Shown: positions 48,409-58,073 of the stretch, one piece after another
How positions within the stretch are numbered: position 1 is the stretch's first letter
Layout of the letters: each line of letters begins with the position of its first letter
DNA from: an archaeon
GTDB taxonomy: Archaea; Iainarchaeota; Iainarchaeia; Iainarchaeales; DTGL01
Length of the DNA stretch: 64,000 bases
Assembly (NCBI GenBank): GCA_029258755.1
Contig: JAPDKC010000010.1
Coordinates: 1 to 64,000 of the forward strand
Direction of reading: 5' to 3'
Translations under genes and position numbers: made by a program
The notes under the pieces: model-generated
The model's database searches: none
What the model saw: only the letters and a program-made list of their open reading frames with translations
What the model was told of the DNA's origin: nothing

Positions 48409-49377
48409 GTGCATAGCATGCCAAGGCTTTTTATCGATACAGATGGAATCTTAAAGGAAGTACGAAAGAGAAAAGCAAAGAAGGTTCTGCTTCAGGCACC
48501 AGCAGGGCTTAAAAGAGAAAGCATGAGAATAGCAAGCGTTATAGAACGTAAAACACGTGCTAGCGTTTTTATCTCTGCTGATAATTGCTTTGGTGCTTGC
48601 GACCCGCCAATAAAAGCGATTAATGTCTTAAAGCCTGATTTGGTTATTCACATAGGACATAGCAAAATGCTGAACATTAGAAATATTTCATATTTTCCTG
48701 CAACATATAAGTTCTCTAAAAGAGAGATAAAAACTCTTGTTAATTTGGTTGAAAAGGAGCTCAAAAAAAGAAACCTAAAAAGAGTTTGCGGCGTAGCACC
48801 AATACAATACATAGAGCTTTTAAAAGAGCTTAGAAAAGAGCTAAGAAAAAAACACTTTACATTAGAAATCAAAAAAGGCCGCCTAAAAATTCCGGGGCTC
48901 ATTCTTGGATGCGAAACTAGCGCTGCAAAAACAAATGCAAGCACGATACTCTTGCTAGCTGATGGTTTATTCCACGCTTTAGGTGTGCTCCGTTCACAAC
49001 GAAAAGAGGTGCTGTTGCTTAACCCTCTCTCTAAATCGCTTATGGAGCTATCTGAAAAGGATCTGGAAAAATTTATAAGGAAACGTTTTGCAATTCTTTC
49101 AAAAGCACTCCAAGCGAAAAAATTCGGCGTGCTTCTCTGCTTAAAGCCAGGGCAGTATGATGAGAGAAAAGCGCTTTCTGCCAAAAGGATTCTAGAAGAA
49201 AAAGGAAAAGAAGCCTATATACTGGCAATAGATGATATAAGTGAGCAAGCGTTGCTTGATTTCGGCCTAGATGCCTATGTTTTCATAGCGTGCCCCAGGC
49301 TAATTGATGATTCGATGAATTGGAAGAAGCCATTAATAAGTTTTGAAGAGCTGCTTGAAATATTTAAGCGCAGCTAA
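48409..49377 (+). CDS. dph2: Diphthamide synthase 4Fe-4S subunit Dph2
   Basis: FISADNCFGACDPP, ILGCETSAAK, VFIACPRLIDDS (three Fe-S cysteines). Confidence 0.88.
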   Translation: MHSMPRLFIDTDGILKEVRKRKAKKVLLQAPAGLKRESMRIASVIERKTRASVFISADNCFGACDPPIKAINVLKPDLVIHIGHSKMLNIRNISYFPATYKFSKREIKTLVNLVEKELKKRNLKRVCGVAPIQYIELLKELRKELRKKHFTLEIKKGRLKIPGLILGCETSAAKTNASTILLLADGLFHALGVLRSQRKEVLLLNPLSKSLMELSEKDLEKFIRKRFAILSKALQAKKFGVLLCLKPGQYDERKALSAKRILEEKGKEAYILAIDDISEQALLDFGLDAYVFIACPRLIDDSMNWKKPLISFEELLEIFKRS

Positions 49378-49380
49378 GCT

Positions 49381-50172
49381 TTATTGTTCTTCCCTCTCAA
49401 TTATCCGCGTGCCTCTATACTCGTAACCTCGAATCGCTGAAACAAAGTTTTCCAAATCGTTGCCGTTCAATATAATTGCTGGAATCTTTGAGCGTTTCAA
49501 TATCAGGCATGAAGGCAAATCCAGTACAACATTCTGCCCTGGTTTGCTTTCTGCAAGTTTCATCAAAGCAATTAAACGATCGTATGTTATTTCAGGATAG
49601 AACTTTGCATTTGGATTGGTTTTTGGATCTGAGGAATAGATGCCATCAACGTTTGTTAGGTTAACAAACTCCGCTTTTAAGAATTCGGCTATTAGTGCAG
49701 CAACGCAATCAGTGGTTATGCCAGGCAAAAGACCGCCATAAACAGGAATCTTACCTGAATCAAGGATTGGCTTCGATTTTTCAACTTCTGTTAGAACATT
49801 AGGGTAAGCGTTATCGAGCGCTTGAATCATAAGCATAGCATTTATCCGTGTCACAGCTATGCCTATGGAATCTGCAATAAAATTGCTAGCACCTAACGCC
49901 TTTGCTGCTGCTATATAATTCCTGCATACCTTTCCGCCGCCGACAACTATAACAAAGCGGTAACCTTCTTTTTGAAGCATATTTATTTTTTCAGCTAATT
50001 TTCCTATCAAAGCAACATCTGGCTTTTCTTTTGCAATTAGTGAGCCACCCACAGAGACCACGTAAGTTTTGCTTGCGGTTATGGTTTCTATGGGCTCAAT
50101 TTCTTGCGTTTGCGTATCCTTTTTTTCTTCACCGGATTCGTCAAATATCTTGAAAATACCCTCATCAAACAT
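49381..50172 (-). CDS. pyrH: UMP kinase, archaeal type, with ~35-aa N-terminal extension
   Basis: VVSVGGSLIAKEKPD, FVIVVGGGKVCRNYIAAAKALG, GGLLPGITTDCVAALIAEFL, NLTNVDGIYSSDPK. Confidence 0.9.
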   Translation of the reverse strand: MFDEGIFKIFDESGEEKKDTQTQEIEPIETITASKTYVVSVGGSLIAKEKPDVALIGKLAEKINMLQKEGYRFVIVVGGGKVCRNYIAAAKALGASNFIADSIGIAVTRINAMLMIQALDNAYPNVLTEVEKSKPILDSGKIPVYGGLLPGITTDCVAALIAEFLKAEFVNLTNVDGIYSSDPKTNPNAKFYPEITYDRLIALMKLAESKPGQNVVLDLPSCLILKRSKIPAIILNGNDLENFVSAIRGYEYRGTRIIEREEQ

Positions 50173-50273
50173 GCTAGCACCTTATTAACGTTTTTTATAT
50201 TTATGGGAACTTTTTATATTTAAACCTACTCCCTTCTTATTTTAGCTTAAAGCGCCATATTGAGTGAAACACC

Positions 50274-51512
50274 ATGGAAAAGAGTGTTATAGAAGAAGTT
50301 GATGAGGCAGAGCTGAATCTATTCAATAAGAAGTTGAGAAAGCTAAAAAGCTATAAGGGCTCTGGCACAGAGCTCATATCGCTTTACATACCCTACGGTA
50401 CGGACAGAAGCTCGGTGATGACGCAGCTTATAAACGAGCAGAGTCAAAGCTCAAATATAAAGGACCCTAATACAAGAAAAAATGTACAAGGGGCATTAAA
50501 GAAGATAATAAACTTGCTAAAACAGATTGATTTTAAGATCCCGAAAAATGGCTTGGCTATATTCGCAGGCAATATATCTAAGCAGGAAGGAAAATCTGAT
50601 ATCAAGCTTTTCACAGTAGTTCCAATAAAAAAACTTGAAACAAAGCTTTATTGGTGTGACTCTGAATTCAACCTAGAACCGCTTGAAGAAATGGCAAAAC
50701 CAACAGATATTTATGGAATCCTTGTTATGGACAAGAGCGAAGCAACAATCGCAATACTTAAAGGGAAAAAGTACGAGATTGTAACAAAACTTAGAAGCAA
50801 TGTTGCTGGCAAAATCCGTGCCGGTGGCCAATCTGCAAAGAGATTTGAACATCTAAGAGAAGAAGCAGAATACAACTTTTACAAAAAGATAAGCGAAGCT
50901 ATGGCAAAGGCATTTATTCCATACATAGATAAGATAAAAGGGATTATTGTTGCTGGACCAGGCATGACCAAAGAAACCTTCCTTGAAAAGGATTTGCTCG
51001 ATTACAGATTAAAGGATAAGCTCATAGGCACTGTAAGCACAACCTATACTGACGAATATGGTATCAAAGAAGCTATTGAAAGGAGTAAAGAATTGCTGAA
51101 ACATACGGAAATAATAAAGGAAAAGGAAGTAATGCATGAATTTATGCGACATGTTGTTAAAACTGGTTTAGCGACTTATGGGGAAAAGGAAACCGTGGAA
51201 GCGCTTGAGCTTGGCAAGGTTGATACTCTGCTTCTTAGTGAAAGATTAAACAAAAACATTGTCACGTTTAAATGCCCCAACTGCGGTCATAAAGAAACGA
51301 TCGTGGTTGAAGAAAGCGCTGAGCCACAGCTGAAATGCAAGAAGTGCGGTGCTGAGATGAATTCTGTTGAGGAAAGGGATTATATAGAAACCCTTATGGA
51401 GAAGGCAAAAGCAATGGGCTCAAAGATAAGGATAATAAGCACAGAAACTGAAGAAGGTCAGCAATTCTGGCAAATATTTGGTGGCATAGGCGCAATCCTT
51501 CGCTTTAAGTGA
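50274..51512 (+). CDS. prf1: Peptide chain release factor aRF1
   Basis: GSGTELISLYIPYG, NIKDPNTRKNVQGALKKI, AGGQSAKRFEHLREEA (GGQ). Confidence 0.96.
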   Translation: MEKSVIEEVDEAELNLFNKKLRKLKSYKGSGTELISLYIPYGTDRSSVMTQLINEQSQSSNIKDPNTRKNVQGALKKIINLLKQIDFKIPKNGLAIFAGNISKQEGKSDIKLFTVVPIKKLETKLYWCDSEFNLEPLEEMAKPTDIYGILVMDKSEATIAILKGKKYEIVTKLRSNVAGKIRAGGQSAKRFEHLREEAEYNFYKKISEAMAKAFIPYIDKIKGIIVAGPGMTKETFLEKDLLDYRLKDKLIGTVSTTYTDEYGIKEAIERSKELLKHTEIIKEKEVMHEFMRHVVKTGLATYGEKETVEALELGKVDTLLLSERLNKNIVTFKCPNCGHKETIVVEESAEPQLKCKKCGAEMNSVEERDYIETLMEKAKAMGSKIRIISTETEEGQQFWQIFGGIGAILRFK

Positions 51513-51516
51513 TCCC

Positions 51517-52776
51517 ATGACTGGAATAAAGCACTTTTTTACTAGCTGCCCGGGAATAGGGGGGAGGATAAAGTATAGATACGCTGATTTTGTAGTTGAA
51601 GAGATAACTGCTAACAGGATTTGTGAAGCAAAACGCTTTGTTGTTGAAAATCCTGAAGATGAAACATTTAAGATTCCTCCAAAAGAAGCTGGAAAAGAAT
51701 ACTTACATTTAGATTTAGAAAAAATAAACAAGGATTTGCACGATGCTATAAGATACATTGCAAGATTCCTCCATTGTAGCAAGGATAGAATAAGCTATGC
51801 TGGAATAAAAGATAAGAGAGCAGTTACATGTCAAAGAATAAGCATATGGAATCCTAACATAGAAAGGTTACAAGAGTTTAAGGCAAAAGGACTTGTGCTT
51901 AGGAATCCTGAATGGTCAAAGAAAAAAATAGACCTTGGCGATTTGAAAGGCAATAGATTCACGGTAATAATAAGAAATATCAAACTTGAAGAAGCTGAGA
52001 TCAAAAAAAGGTTAAAAAAATGCTTTGAGGAGATCAAAAAAGGCATTCCAAACTATTTTGGTGAACAAAGATTTGGTGGTATAAGAGGCATAAGCCATCT
52101 TGTAGGCAAAGCGATAATAAAAGAGAATTATAAGGACGCGGTTATGCTTTATCTCTCAGCTACTGCTCCTGAAGAAGAACCAGAAACGAAAAAAGCCAGG
52201 GAACTTGTCGCAAAAGGAAAACTAAAAGAAGCTCTAAATACGTTTCCGAAAAAATACAGGTATGAAAGAGCAATACTCCATCATCTGCTTGAAAACGAGA
52301 AGGACTTTATAGGGGCTTTAAGAAAGCTTCCAAGGAAAATACTTTTTCTCTTTACGCATGCTTATCAAGCTCATCTTTTTAACGAGCTTATAAACAAAAG
52401 AATAGAACACGGCATAGGCTTAAAACCTGTAGACAATGAACCTGCTGAAGGAAACATTCCCCTAGGCCTTCTTCCAGGATACAACTCAAAGTTTTCTCCT
52501 GGCATAGTGGGAAGGCTCGAAAGAGAGCTGCTTAAAAAAGAAGGAATAACACTTGCGGACTTTAGAGTTAAGAAATTGAGAGAATGTTCAAGTGCAGGAT
52601 CTAGAAGAAAAATAGTAATGATTCCTAAAAACCTGGAGCTTCTTGAAGTTAAAGACGATGAATTCTTTCCTGGCAGAAAAGCATGCAAAATAAGATTTGA
52701 GCTGGAGAAAGGCTGTTATGCTACAGTGCTTTTGAGGGAAATAATGAAAAAACAAGACCTATATAGCATTGAGTGA
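51517..52776 (+). CDS. truD: tRNA pseudouridine synthase TruD
   Basis: ISYAGIKDKRAVTCQRISIW catalytic region, NYFGEQRFGGIRG, FLFTHAYQAHLFNELINKRI. Confidence 0.94.
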   Translation: MTGIKHFFTSCPGIGGRIKYRYADFVVEEITANRICEAKRFVVENPEDETFKIPPKEAGKEYLHLDLEKINKDLHDAIRYIARFLHCSKDRISYAGIKDKRAVTCQRISIWNPNIERLQEFKAKGLVLRNPEWSKKKIDLGDLKGNRFTVIIRNIKLEEAEIKKRLKKCFEEIKKGIPNYFGEQRFGGIRGISHLVGKAIIKENYKDAVMLYLSATAPEEEPETKKARELVAKGKLKEALNTFPKKYRYERAILHHLLENEKDFIGALRKLPRKILFLFTHAYQAHLFNELINKRIEHGIGLKPVDNEPAEGNIPLGLLPGYNSKFSPGIVGRLERELLKKEGITLADFRVKKLRECSSAGSRRKIVMIPKNLELLEVKDDEFFPGRKACKIRFELEKGCYATVLLREIMKKQDLYSIE

Positions 52777-52821
52777 TGAATTTTTAATTTTTTGTTGCCT
52801 ATTTAGAATTGCGGTGAGGTT

Positions 52822-53757
52822 ATGTTAAACTCTTTTGCAATGTATTTGCTGTGTTTTATTCTTTCCACAATTTCTGTGAAAATTGTTGCAAAATATAACA
52901 AAGCATTAGGAATTGTTGGAATAGACATAAATAAGCGGGATCAAAGAAAGCTTCCTGAAAGCACAGGCATAGCTCTTTTAATCCCGCTTTGGGCTGCTAG
53001 CTTAATTTCATTTCTCCAAACTGCCTATACTGGTTTTCTTGTTTGGGCCACAATGATAAGTGGTTTTGCGATAGTTGGTTTTGCTGATGATACAAAGCAT
53101 AAGTTTGCAGCCAAAACCCTGCCATGGAAATTGCGGGCCTCTTTTATAGCGATAATCTCATTGCTTTTCTCTTTCTTCTTCTTTGGCAATAATCTGGTCA
53201 TAGTTATTCTGGCTGCTTTATACCTTGCTGGTCTTGCAAGTTTTGAGAATACGTTCGCAGGCCTTAATGGTTGGGAAGTGGGCTCAGGTTTTATAATTTC
53301 CATCTTCTTTGCCTTATTGTTACAAAATACCCCCTACTTTATGCTTGCGCTTGCTTTAAACGCGAGCATTCTTGGCTTGCTTATATTCAACAAATATCCT
53401 GCCAAAGTGTTTCCGGGCGATAGCGGAACACTGCTTATTGGCTCCGCTCTTGCTGGCCTTATAATAATGAAAGGAAGTTTATATCTTATGATTGGCACAT
53501 TTTTATTCTTTATTCCACATATGTTTGATTTTCTTTTGAAGATTATCACAAACCCTCAAGATCCAAGCCAGCAAAAGGAAAAACCTTACGTGTTAAATAA
53601 AGAAGGTAAGCTCGATATACCAAAAAGCAAAAAACTAGATTTTGCCAAGTTTTTGGTGTTTTTACTCGGACCACAAAAAGAGTACATTATTGTAGCTATA
53701 ATATGGTGTGTTGTTGCCCTAAACTGCTTATTGTGGTATCTCGTGATTACACTCTAA
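52822..53757 (+). CDS. GPT/MraY-family glycosyl-1-phosphate transferase
   Basis: Polytopic; GFADDTKHKF, ENTFAGLNGWEVGSGF, FPGDSGTLLIGSALAGL. Confidence 0.87.
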   Translation: MLNSFAMYLLCFILSTISVKIVAKYNKALGIVGIDINKRDQRKLPESTGIALLIPLWAASLISFLQTAYTGFLVWATMISGFAIVGFADDTKHKFAAKTLPWKLRASFIAIISLLFSFFFFGNNLVIVILAALYLAGLASFENTFAGLNGWEVGSGFIISIFFALLLQNTPYFMLALALNASILGLLIFNKYPAKVFPGDSGTLLIGSALAGLIIMKGSLYLMIGTFLFFIPHMFDFLLKIITNPQDPSQQKEKPYVLNKEGKLDIPKSKKLDFAKFLVFLLGPQKEYIIVAIIWCVVALNCLLWYLVITL

Positions 53758-54742
53758 TAAATCTTTTTCTATACCCAAATACAAATAATACTACTGAAAG
53801 GCTTACCGGGAAAACTATGCGTGCGAAATCAAAGATCGCTAAGAAAGCTATTATCTGCTGCTGAGTCATCCTAAAAGCTAAAGATGTCGAAAGGAGAACA
53901 TAGCTTATAGTTTCAACAAAACCTATGCCGCGGGGCATAAACGGCACTCTCTCTAGGATTGCTACAATTATAAAAAGCACAAAAACCGATTGTAGGCTCG
54001 GGTAGATGCCTAAAGAAAAAAACGAAAGATAAAATGCTAAAAACTCAAAAAACCAGGAAAGAATGCACATAAACGCTAATGAAAAAAAGTGTATGCGATG
54101 TTTTTTAAGGTAGGCTGAATACTGAACAAAAAAACAGCCTGCTGGCTCTAAAAGCAAAATATTTTTTGTCAATTTTCTAAAGATATTGGATATTAAAAGC
54201 GCAAGCCTTTCGTTTAACGGCAGTAAAAAAAGCGCTGTAGCTATAAAAACAACCAAAAGCCCGCTTAAAAGCAATATAAGGAAAACAGGATTAAGCTTCG
54301 TTGTGCATAAAAAGAAAAATACCACTGCCAGTGATATCACAAATAAGGAAAGAAACTTGAAACCCTTAACAAGCATGCTTGCGCTTATTCCCTTCGAGAA
54401 TGGAATCTTGTGAATTTCTTTTAATAGAAGTGCTCTTAGTGCATCCGCTCCCAGTTGAACAGGAGTAAGGGAAGCGAAAAGAGAAGAAAAACCTAGGAAA
54501 AGAAGCCTATTATAGGAAATATGATAATCTTTCTTTATAATCCAAGCCCAAGTCAAAAGCCAAATAAATACTGAAAGCAGGAAAACCAATGCCGCTGTAA
54601 ATATAAGTCCTATATCAGCTTGTTTTAATACGTTTATTGAATTTGTGAATAGAACAACAACGGAAAAAACAGCAACAAAGAGCACAAGTACTATAAGTGC
54701 TCTCTTAATCGCTTTTATTATTTGCTTTTGGTTCTTTTGCAT
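53747..54742 (-). CDS. Lysylphosphatidylglycerol synthase TM/UPF0104-like membrane protein
   Basis: Multiple TM segments; LGFSSLFASLTPVQLGADALRALLLKE, ERVPFMPRGIGFVE. Confidence 0.75.
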   Translation of the reverse strand: MQKNQKQIIKAIKRALIVLVLFVAVFSVVVLFTNSINVLKQADIGLIFTAALVFLLSVFIWLLTWAWIIKKDYHISYNRLLFLGFSSLFASLTPVQLGADALRALLLKEIHKIPFSKGISASMLVKGFKFLSLFVISLAVVFFFLCTTKLNPVFLILLLSGLLVVFIATALFLLPLNERLALLISNIFRKLTKNILLLEPAGCFFVQYSAYLKKHRIHFFSLAFMCILSWFFEFLAFYLSFFSLGIYPSLQSVFVLFIIVAILERVPFMPRGIGFVETISYVLLSTSLAFRMTQQQIIAFLAIFDFARIVFPVSLSVVLFVFGYRKRFIRV

Positions 54743-54794
54743 GAAGTTAAATTAGAACTAAAAGAATTTAAAAATCCTGCCTAAAAATCAACGG

Positions 54795-54837
54795 AAAAAT
54801 AAAAATAAAAAAGAAAGAAAGGCTTGGCGCCTTTCTT
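54795..54837 (-). terminator. Intrinsic-type terminator of S-layer gene
   Basis: On minus strand AAGAAAGGC-GCCAA-GCCTTTCTT (9-bp stem) followed by TTCTTTTTTATTTTTATTTTT. Confidence 0.7.
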
Positions 54838-54843
54838 CTAAAT

Positions 54844-57800
54844 TTATCCTAACAATGCATCTAGCGCCTCGATCAACTTCTGAGCTGCTGTTACAGTGTC
54901 TGCTGCTGTGTAACCAGCAACGATTATATCACCGTTCTCAAGCTTTGCTACTACGCAGTCACCAGCGCTCTGCAATACTTCTTCCAGAGCTGCTTCTTCC
55001 TCTAGAACTGTGCCGTCACAGAGCTCTGCACCAGCAGGTACCACTATGCCGGAAGCCAAGCTGTTGGCTTTCCAGCCACCTATAATAATGTGCTGCTTGC
55101 CTACTGGTGCTGTCTCGTCTGTGTATACCAACTGACCTACTTTGACTGGTGTCATTCTTGTGACTGACTCAACTGTTATCTGGTCAGGTGTTATACCGCC
55201 AGCTGGACATGTGATTGTAACCTTGCCGTCTTCTACGCTGCTAGTGATTGTTTCTGGTGTAACGCTAAATGTATAGTTTACGCCTGTAACCTTATAAGAT
55301 GTTGAATCTACCAACTGTTCCTGGTCTGGAACCAATGCTGGATAGTCACAGTCTTCCTCATCGCAGAACTTTGTTCCGCCTGTAACTGTTACTTCCGCAC
55401 CCTGACCAACAACTGTTATCTTAAGCTTGCGCTGATCCTGTGGAATAACAGCTTCTAAGTAGCTACCACTAGAGACATCGTACAATGCACCGAAGTCAGA
55501 GTATGCTTTTGCTATATAGCTCGATGGTGTATCTGCTCTCAAGATCCAGCTCTGGCTGCCTTCTGCGTAATTGAAGTCTGCCCCATAATTGCTTAGGTTG
55601 TTGTTCGGCAAAGTAAGCAGCTTGTCGTCGCCTGTATAAATATATGCTTTACCTTCGTACGTGCTGTCCTCATCTTCATCTATTAGGAATGTCGCTACGT
55701 AGAAGTCATTGTCTGTCGAGTCGCCGCCCACCTCAAGGTCATCTGGCAAGTAATAGCTTGCCTCGTAAACCATATCCTCGTCTGTATCTGTACCTCCCAA
55801 TGCTAAACCCTTGTTATACTGCACATTGAATGTTGTACTGCTATCAAGCAGCAACCAGAAGCTGCCGTATGTCTCGTTTACATAGAACGCATAGTTGAAT
55901 GTCTCGTTGTTTGTACCTGAGCCGGTCAAAGGCACATAAGCTCTACCGCTTGCTGTTGGTGTAGTGTTGTTATCCTCATAGAACCACATATGATAAGTAG
56001 TATTCTGACTATAGCCACTCTGAATGTAATCGCTATCTGCAGCAGAGCTGAACTGTGCTGTTGCTATCTGGAAGTAACCATCCGCCTGGCAGTTGAAATC
56101 AAATGCTGGGCCTGCACCGTAAGTGGTACAGGTGTATGTTATGCCATTGATATCTACAACCTTGGTCTGCTTTGTACCTGTAGGTGTCCACAAGCCCTGG
56201 TCTGTCAATAGGTTACCGTCAGTTTTCATTACATAAACTCCATTAAGTTTGTCGGTTGTATCGTCTATCAAGAAGTTTGTGTCGTCTGTAATTACCTTAT
56301 AGTAGAATGTCTGGTTGTCCAACGTGAATGTTCCCTGGGTGGATGTTATACTAAGCTGATAATAGAACGGCACTTTGTGCTCAAAGTCGCCTGTATCTGT
56401 AAACTCAACGTATCCATCACCGAGTTTTATTTCTGTTGTCTCCTGGTCGCCCTTGAAACCCTCAAATACAATCTTTACATAGCCATAGCCCAATGTATCT
56501 TCGCTCTCGCCAGCGAGGAATACAGCTTCGTTAGCACTTTCATTGTAATCCTTCAGAGCCCATGTCTTGCTAGCAAATACTGGCTCTGTATCACCAGAAT
56601 ACTTCCAGAGCTTTACGCTGTTCTTAATGATTATATCTGTAACAACGTTTACATCTGGGCTTGAGCTAGTACCTGTTACAAACTCAGCGACCCAGTAGTC
56701 ATCTGTTGTATCTGTATCTGTAGCACTGTAAGGATACTGCTCATTATTAGCTAGAGTTATCATCTCTGCGCCCTTCACTATAACAACGCTACCCTCACCG
56801 GTAGCTGCGTTGAAGTTAACCTGCTTCAAGTACAATGGTGTCTTGAGCGCGTACTCGCCCTGTGAATCTGTAAACAACTCGTGCAAGTAAATACCTTCTG
56901 TAGATGTTGTAACACTATCCACAACATTGCCTTCCTCGTCAAGAAGCTCAAATGTTGCTTCGTTACCGCTCCATACGCTAGCCACCCTTACTGTCATTGT
57001 TTTACCTGCATACTCGCCGTCACCCTCTAGCTCTGTTATCTCGTCACCGATGTTATATGTCTTTTCCCCTGTGCTCTTTACAAGCTTTATCTTATCTACA
57101 CTAGCGATTGTTCCACCGCTTCTTGTTGTATCAACATCGTAAAGCAAATACTCCTGACCAAAGAATATCACAGGTATTCTATCTGTGTCGCCAGCTTGGA
57201 AGTCGCTTATAGAGGAACCTGTCTCGCTATTATCGAGCGGCAAACCCTTAGAGAAGTGCACTCTATAGTTAAAGTCACCAGGCATATCCATTAGCAAAAC
57301 TAGGTCGCCAACATCAACATGGGTGTAGTCCATCCTAGCGTCTGCCTCTATACCTATGTATTCTCTGATTGTCTGTGTATATGTTGTACCTTTATATCTG
57401 AAGTTCTTTGTTTCGTTTGCCAAACTACCAAGCTGTGAAGAAGATAACTCTGCTACAAGCTCTGCTGTTGTGCCCAAAGTAGAATCCATTGTTAAGTTAT
57501 CATAAGTCTTACTGTACTCTTCGCTGTAGGTTGTTGTACCGCCAACTACCAAGTCAACGCTAACGCCTGTTACTTCTGCTGTAACTTCTTGACCCTCCAA
57601 GCCCTCTGGCAAGCTTACTGATGGTGTTACTTCCTCTTCCTTGTAAGCAAGCTGTGCTATCTTTGCAGCTATGTTACCTGCCCAAACAGCATCGCTTACC
57701 TTAGCTTTGCTACCAACAACTACGTCAACTACTGGGCTGCCAGCATCATTTACTATATCGCTTTTGTCCAAAGAGAACGCTGAAACAGCTGGTGCCAAAG

Positions 57801-57864
57801 CAGTGCCGAGCAAAGCAATTCCTGCACCAATGGCGGCTAGGCGCTTTACATTAAGTCCTTTCAT
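54844..57864 (-). CDS. S-layer protein
   Basis: MKGLNVKRLAAIGAGIALLGTALAPAVSAFSLDKSDIV signal, SKAKVSDAVWAGNIAAKIAQLAYKEEE, C-terminal LEEVLQSAGDCVVAKLENGDIIVAGYTAADTVTAAQKLIEAL; many N-x-S/T sequons. ATG 57864 is 8 nt from SD GAGGTGA. Confidence 0.88.
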   Translation of the reverse strand: MKGLNVKRLAAIGAGIALLGTALAPAVSAFSLDKSDIVNDAGSPVVDVVVGSKAKVSDAVWAGNIAAKIAQLAYKEEEVTPSVSLPEGLEGQEVTAEVTGVSVDLVVGGTTTYSEEYSKTYDNLTMDSTLGTTAELVAELSSSQLGSLANETKNFRYKGTTYTQTIREYIGIEADARMDYTHVDVGDLVLLMDMPGDFNYRVHFSKGLPLDNSETGSSISDFQAGDTDRIPVIFFGQEYLLYDVDTTRSGGTIASVDKIKLVKSTGEKTYNIGDEITELEGDGEYAGKTMTVRVASVWSGNEATFELLDEEGNVVDSVTTSTEGIYLHELFTDSQGEYALKTPLYLKQVNFNAATGEGSVVIVKGAEMITLANNEQYPYSATDTDTTDDYWVAEFVTGTSSSPDVNVVTDIIIKNSVKLWKYSGDTEPVFASKTWALKDYNESANEAVFLAGESEDTLGYGYVKIVFEGFKGDQETTEIKLGDGYVEFTDTGDFEHKVPFYYQLSITSTQGTFTLDNQTFYYKVITDDTNFLIDDTTDKLNGVYVMKTDGNLLTDQGLWTPTGTKQTKVVDINGITYTCTTYGAGPAFDFNCQADGYFQIATAQFSSAADSDYIQSGYSQNTTYHMWFYEDNNTTPTASGRAYVPLTGSGTNNETFNYAFYVNETYGSFWLLLDSSTTFNVQYNKGLALGGTDTDEDMVYEASYYLPDDLEVGGDSTDNDFYVATFLIDEDEDSTYEGKAYIYTGDDKLLTLPNNNLSNYGADFNYAEGSQSWILRADTPSSYIAKAYSDFGALYDVSSGSYLEAVIPQDQRKLKITVVGQGAEVTVTGGTKFCDEEDCDYPALVPDQEQLVDSTSYKVTGVNYTFSVTPETITSSVEDGKVTITCPAGGITPDQITVESVTRMTPVKVGQLVYTDETAPVGKQHIIIGGWKANSLASGIVVPAGAELCDGTVLEEEAALEEVLQSAGDCVVAKLENGDIIVAGYTAADTVTAAQKLIEALDALLG

Positions 57865-57897
57865 AGATTTTTTCACCTCACCTTATTTTTTAAGCAT

Positions 57898-57936
57898 AAA
57901 GCCCGCTCGACGCAGTAGAGTTAGGAGCAGGCCTTT
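57898..57936 (-). promoter_or_regulatory. Stem-loop at predicted 5' end of S-layer mRNA
   Basis: AAAGGCCTGCTC / GAGCGGGCTTT pair with one bulged G and a 16-nt loop. Confidence 0.55.
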
Positions 57937-57961
57937 TACTATTTATTCCATATATTCCCCT

Positions 57962-57980
57962 GTATTTAAATACTTTTCGC
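57962..57980 (-). promoter_or_regulatory. BRE/TATA promoter of S-layer gene
   Basis: GCGAAAAGTATTTAAATAC on minus strand; palindromic GTATTTAAATAC. Confidence 0.7.
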
Positions 57981-58073
57981 TTTCCGCGCTTTTTCGGGTT
58001 TTTGCGTGTCTCAATAAGGTAAAAATTCTATGATTTGTTGAATGTCTTTTCGTTGATTTGCGAAAAAACATCT

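Noticed and set aside
54855-57142. Several plus-strand ORFs inside the S-layer gene
   Set aside because: They lie antisense to a confidently called S-layer CDS, lack SD sites and have low-complexity, unrelated translations.
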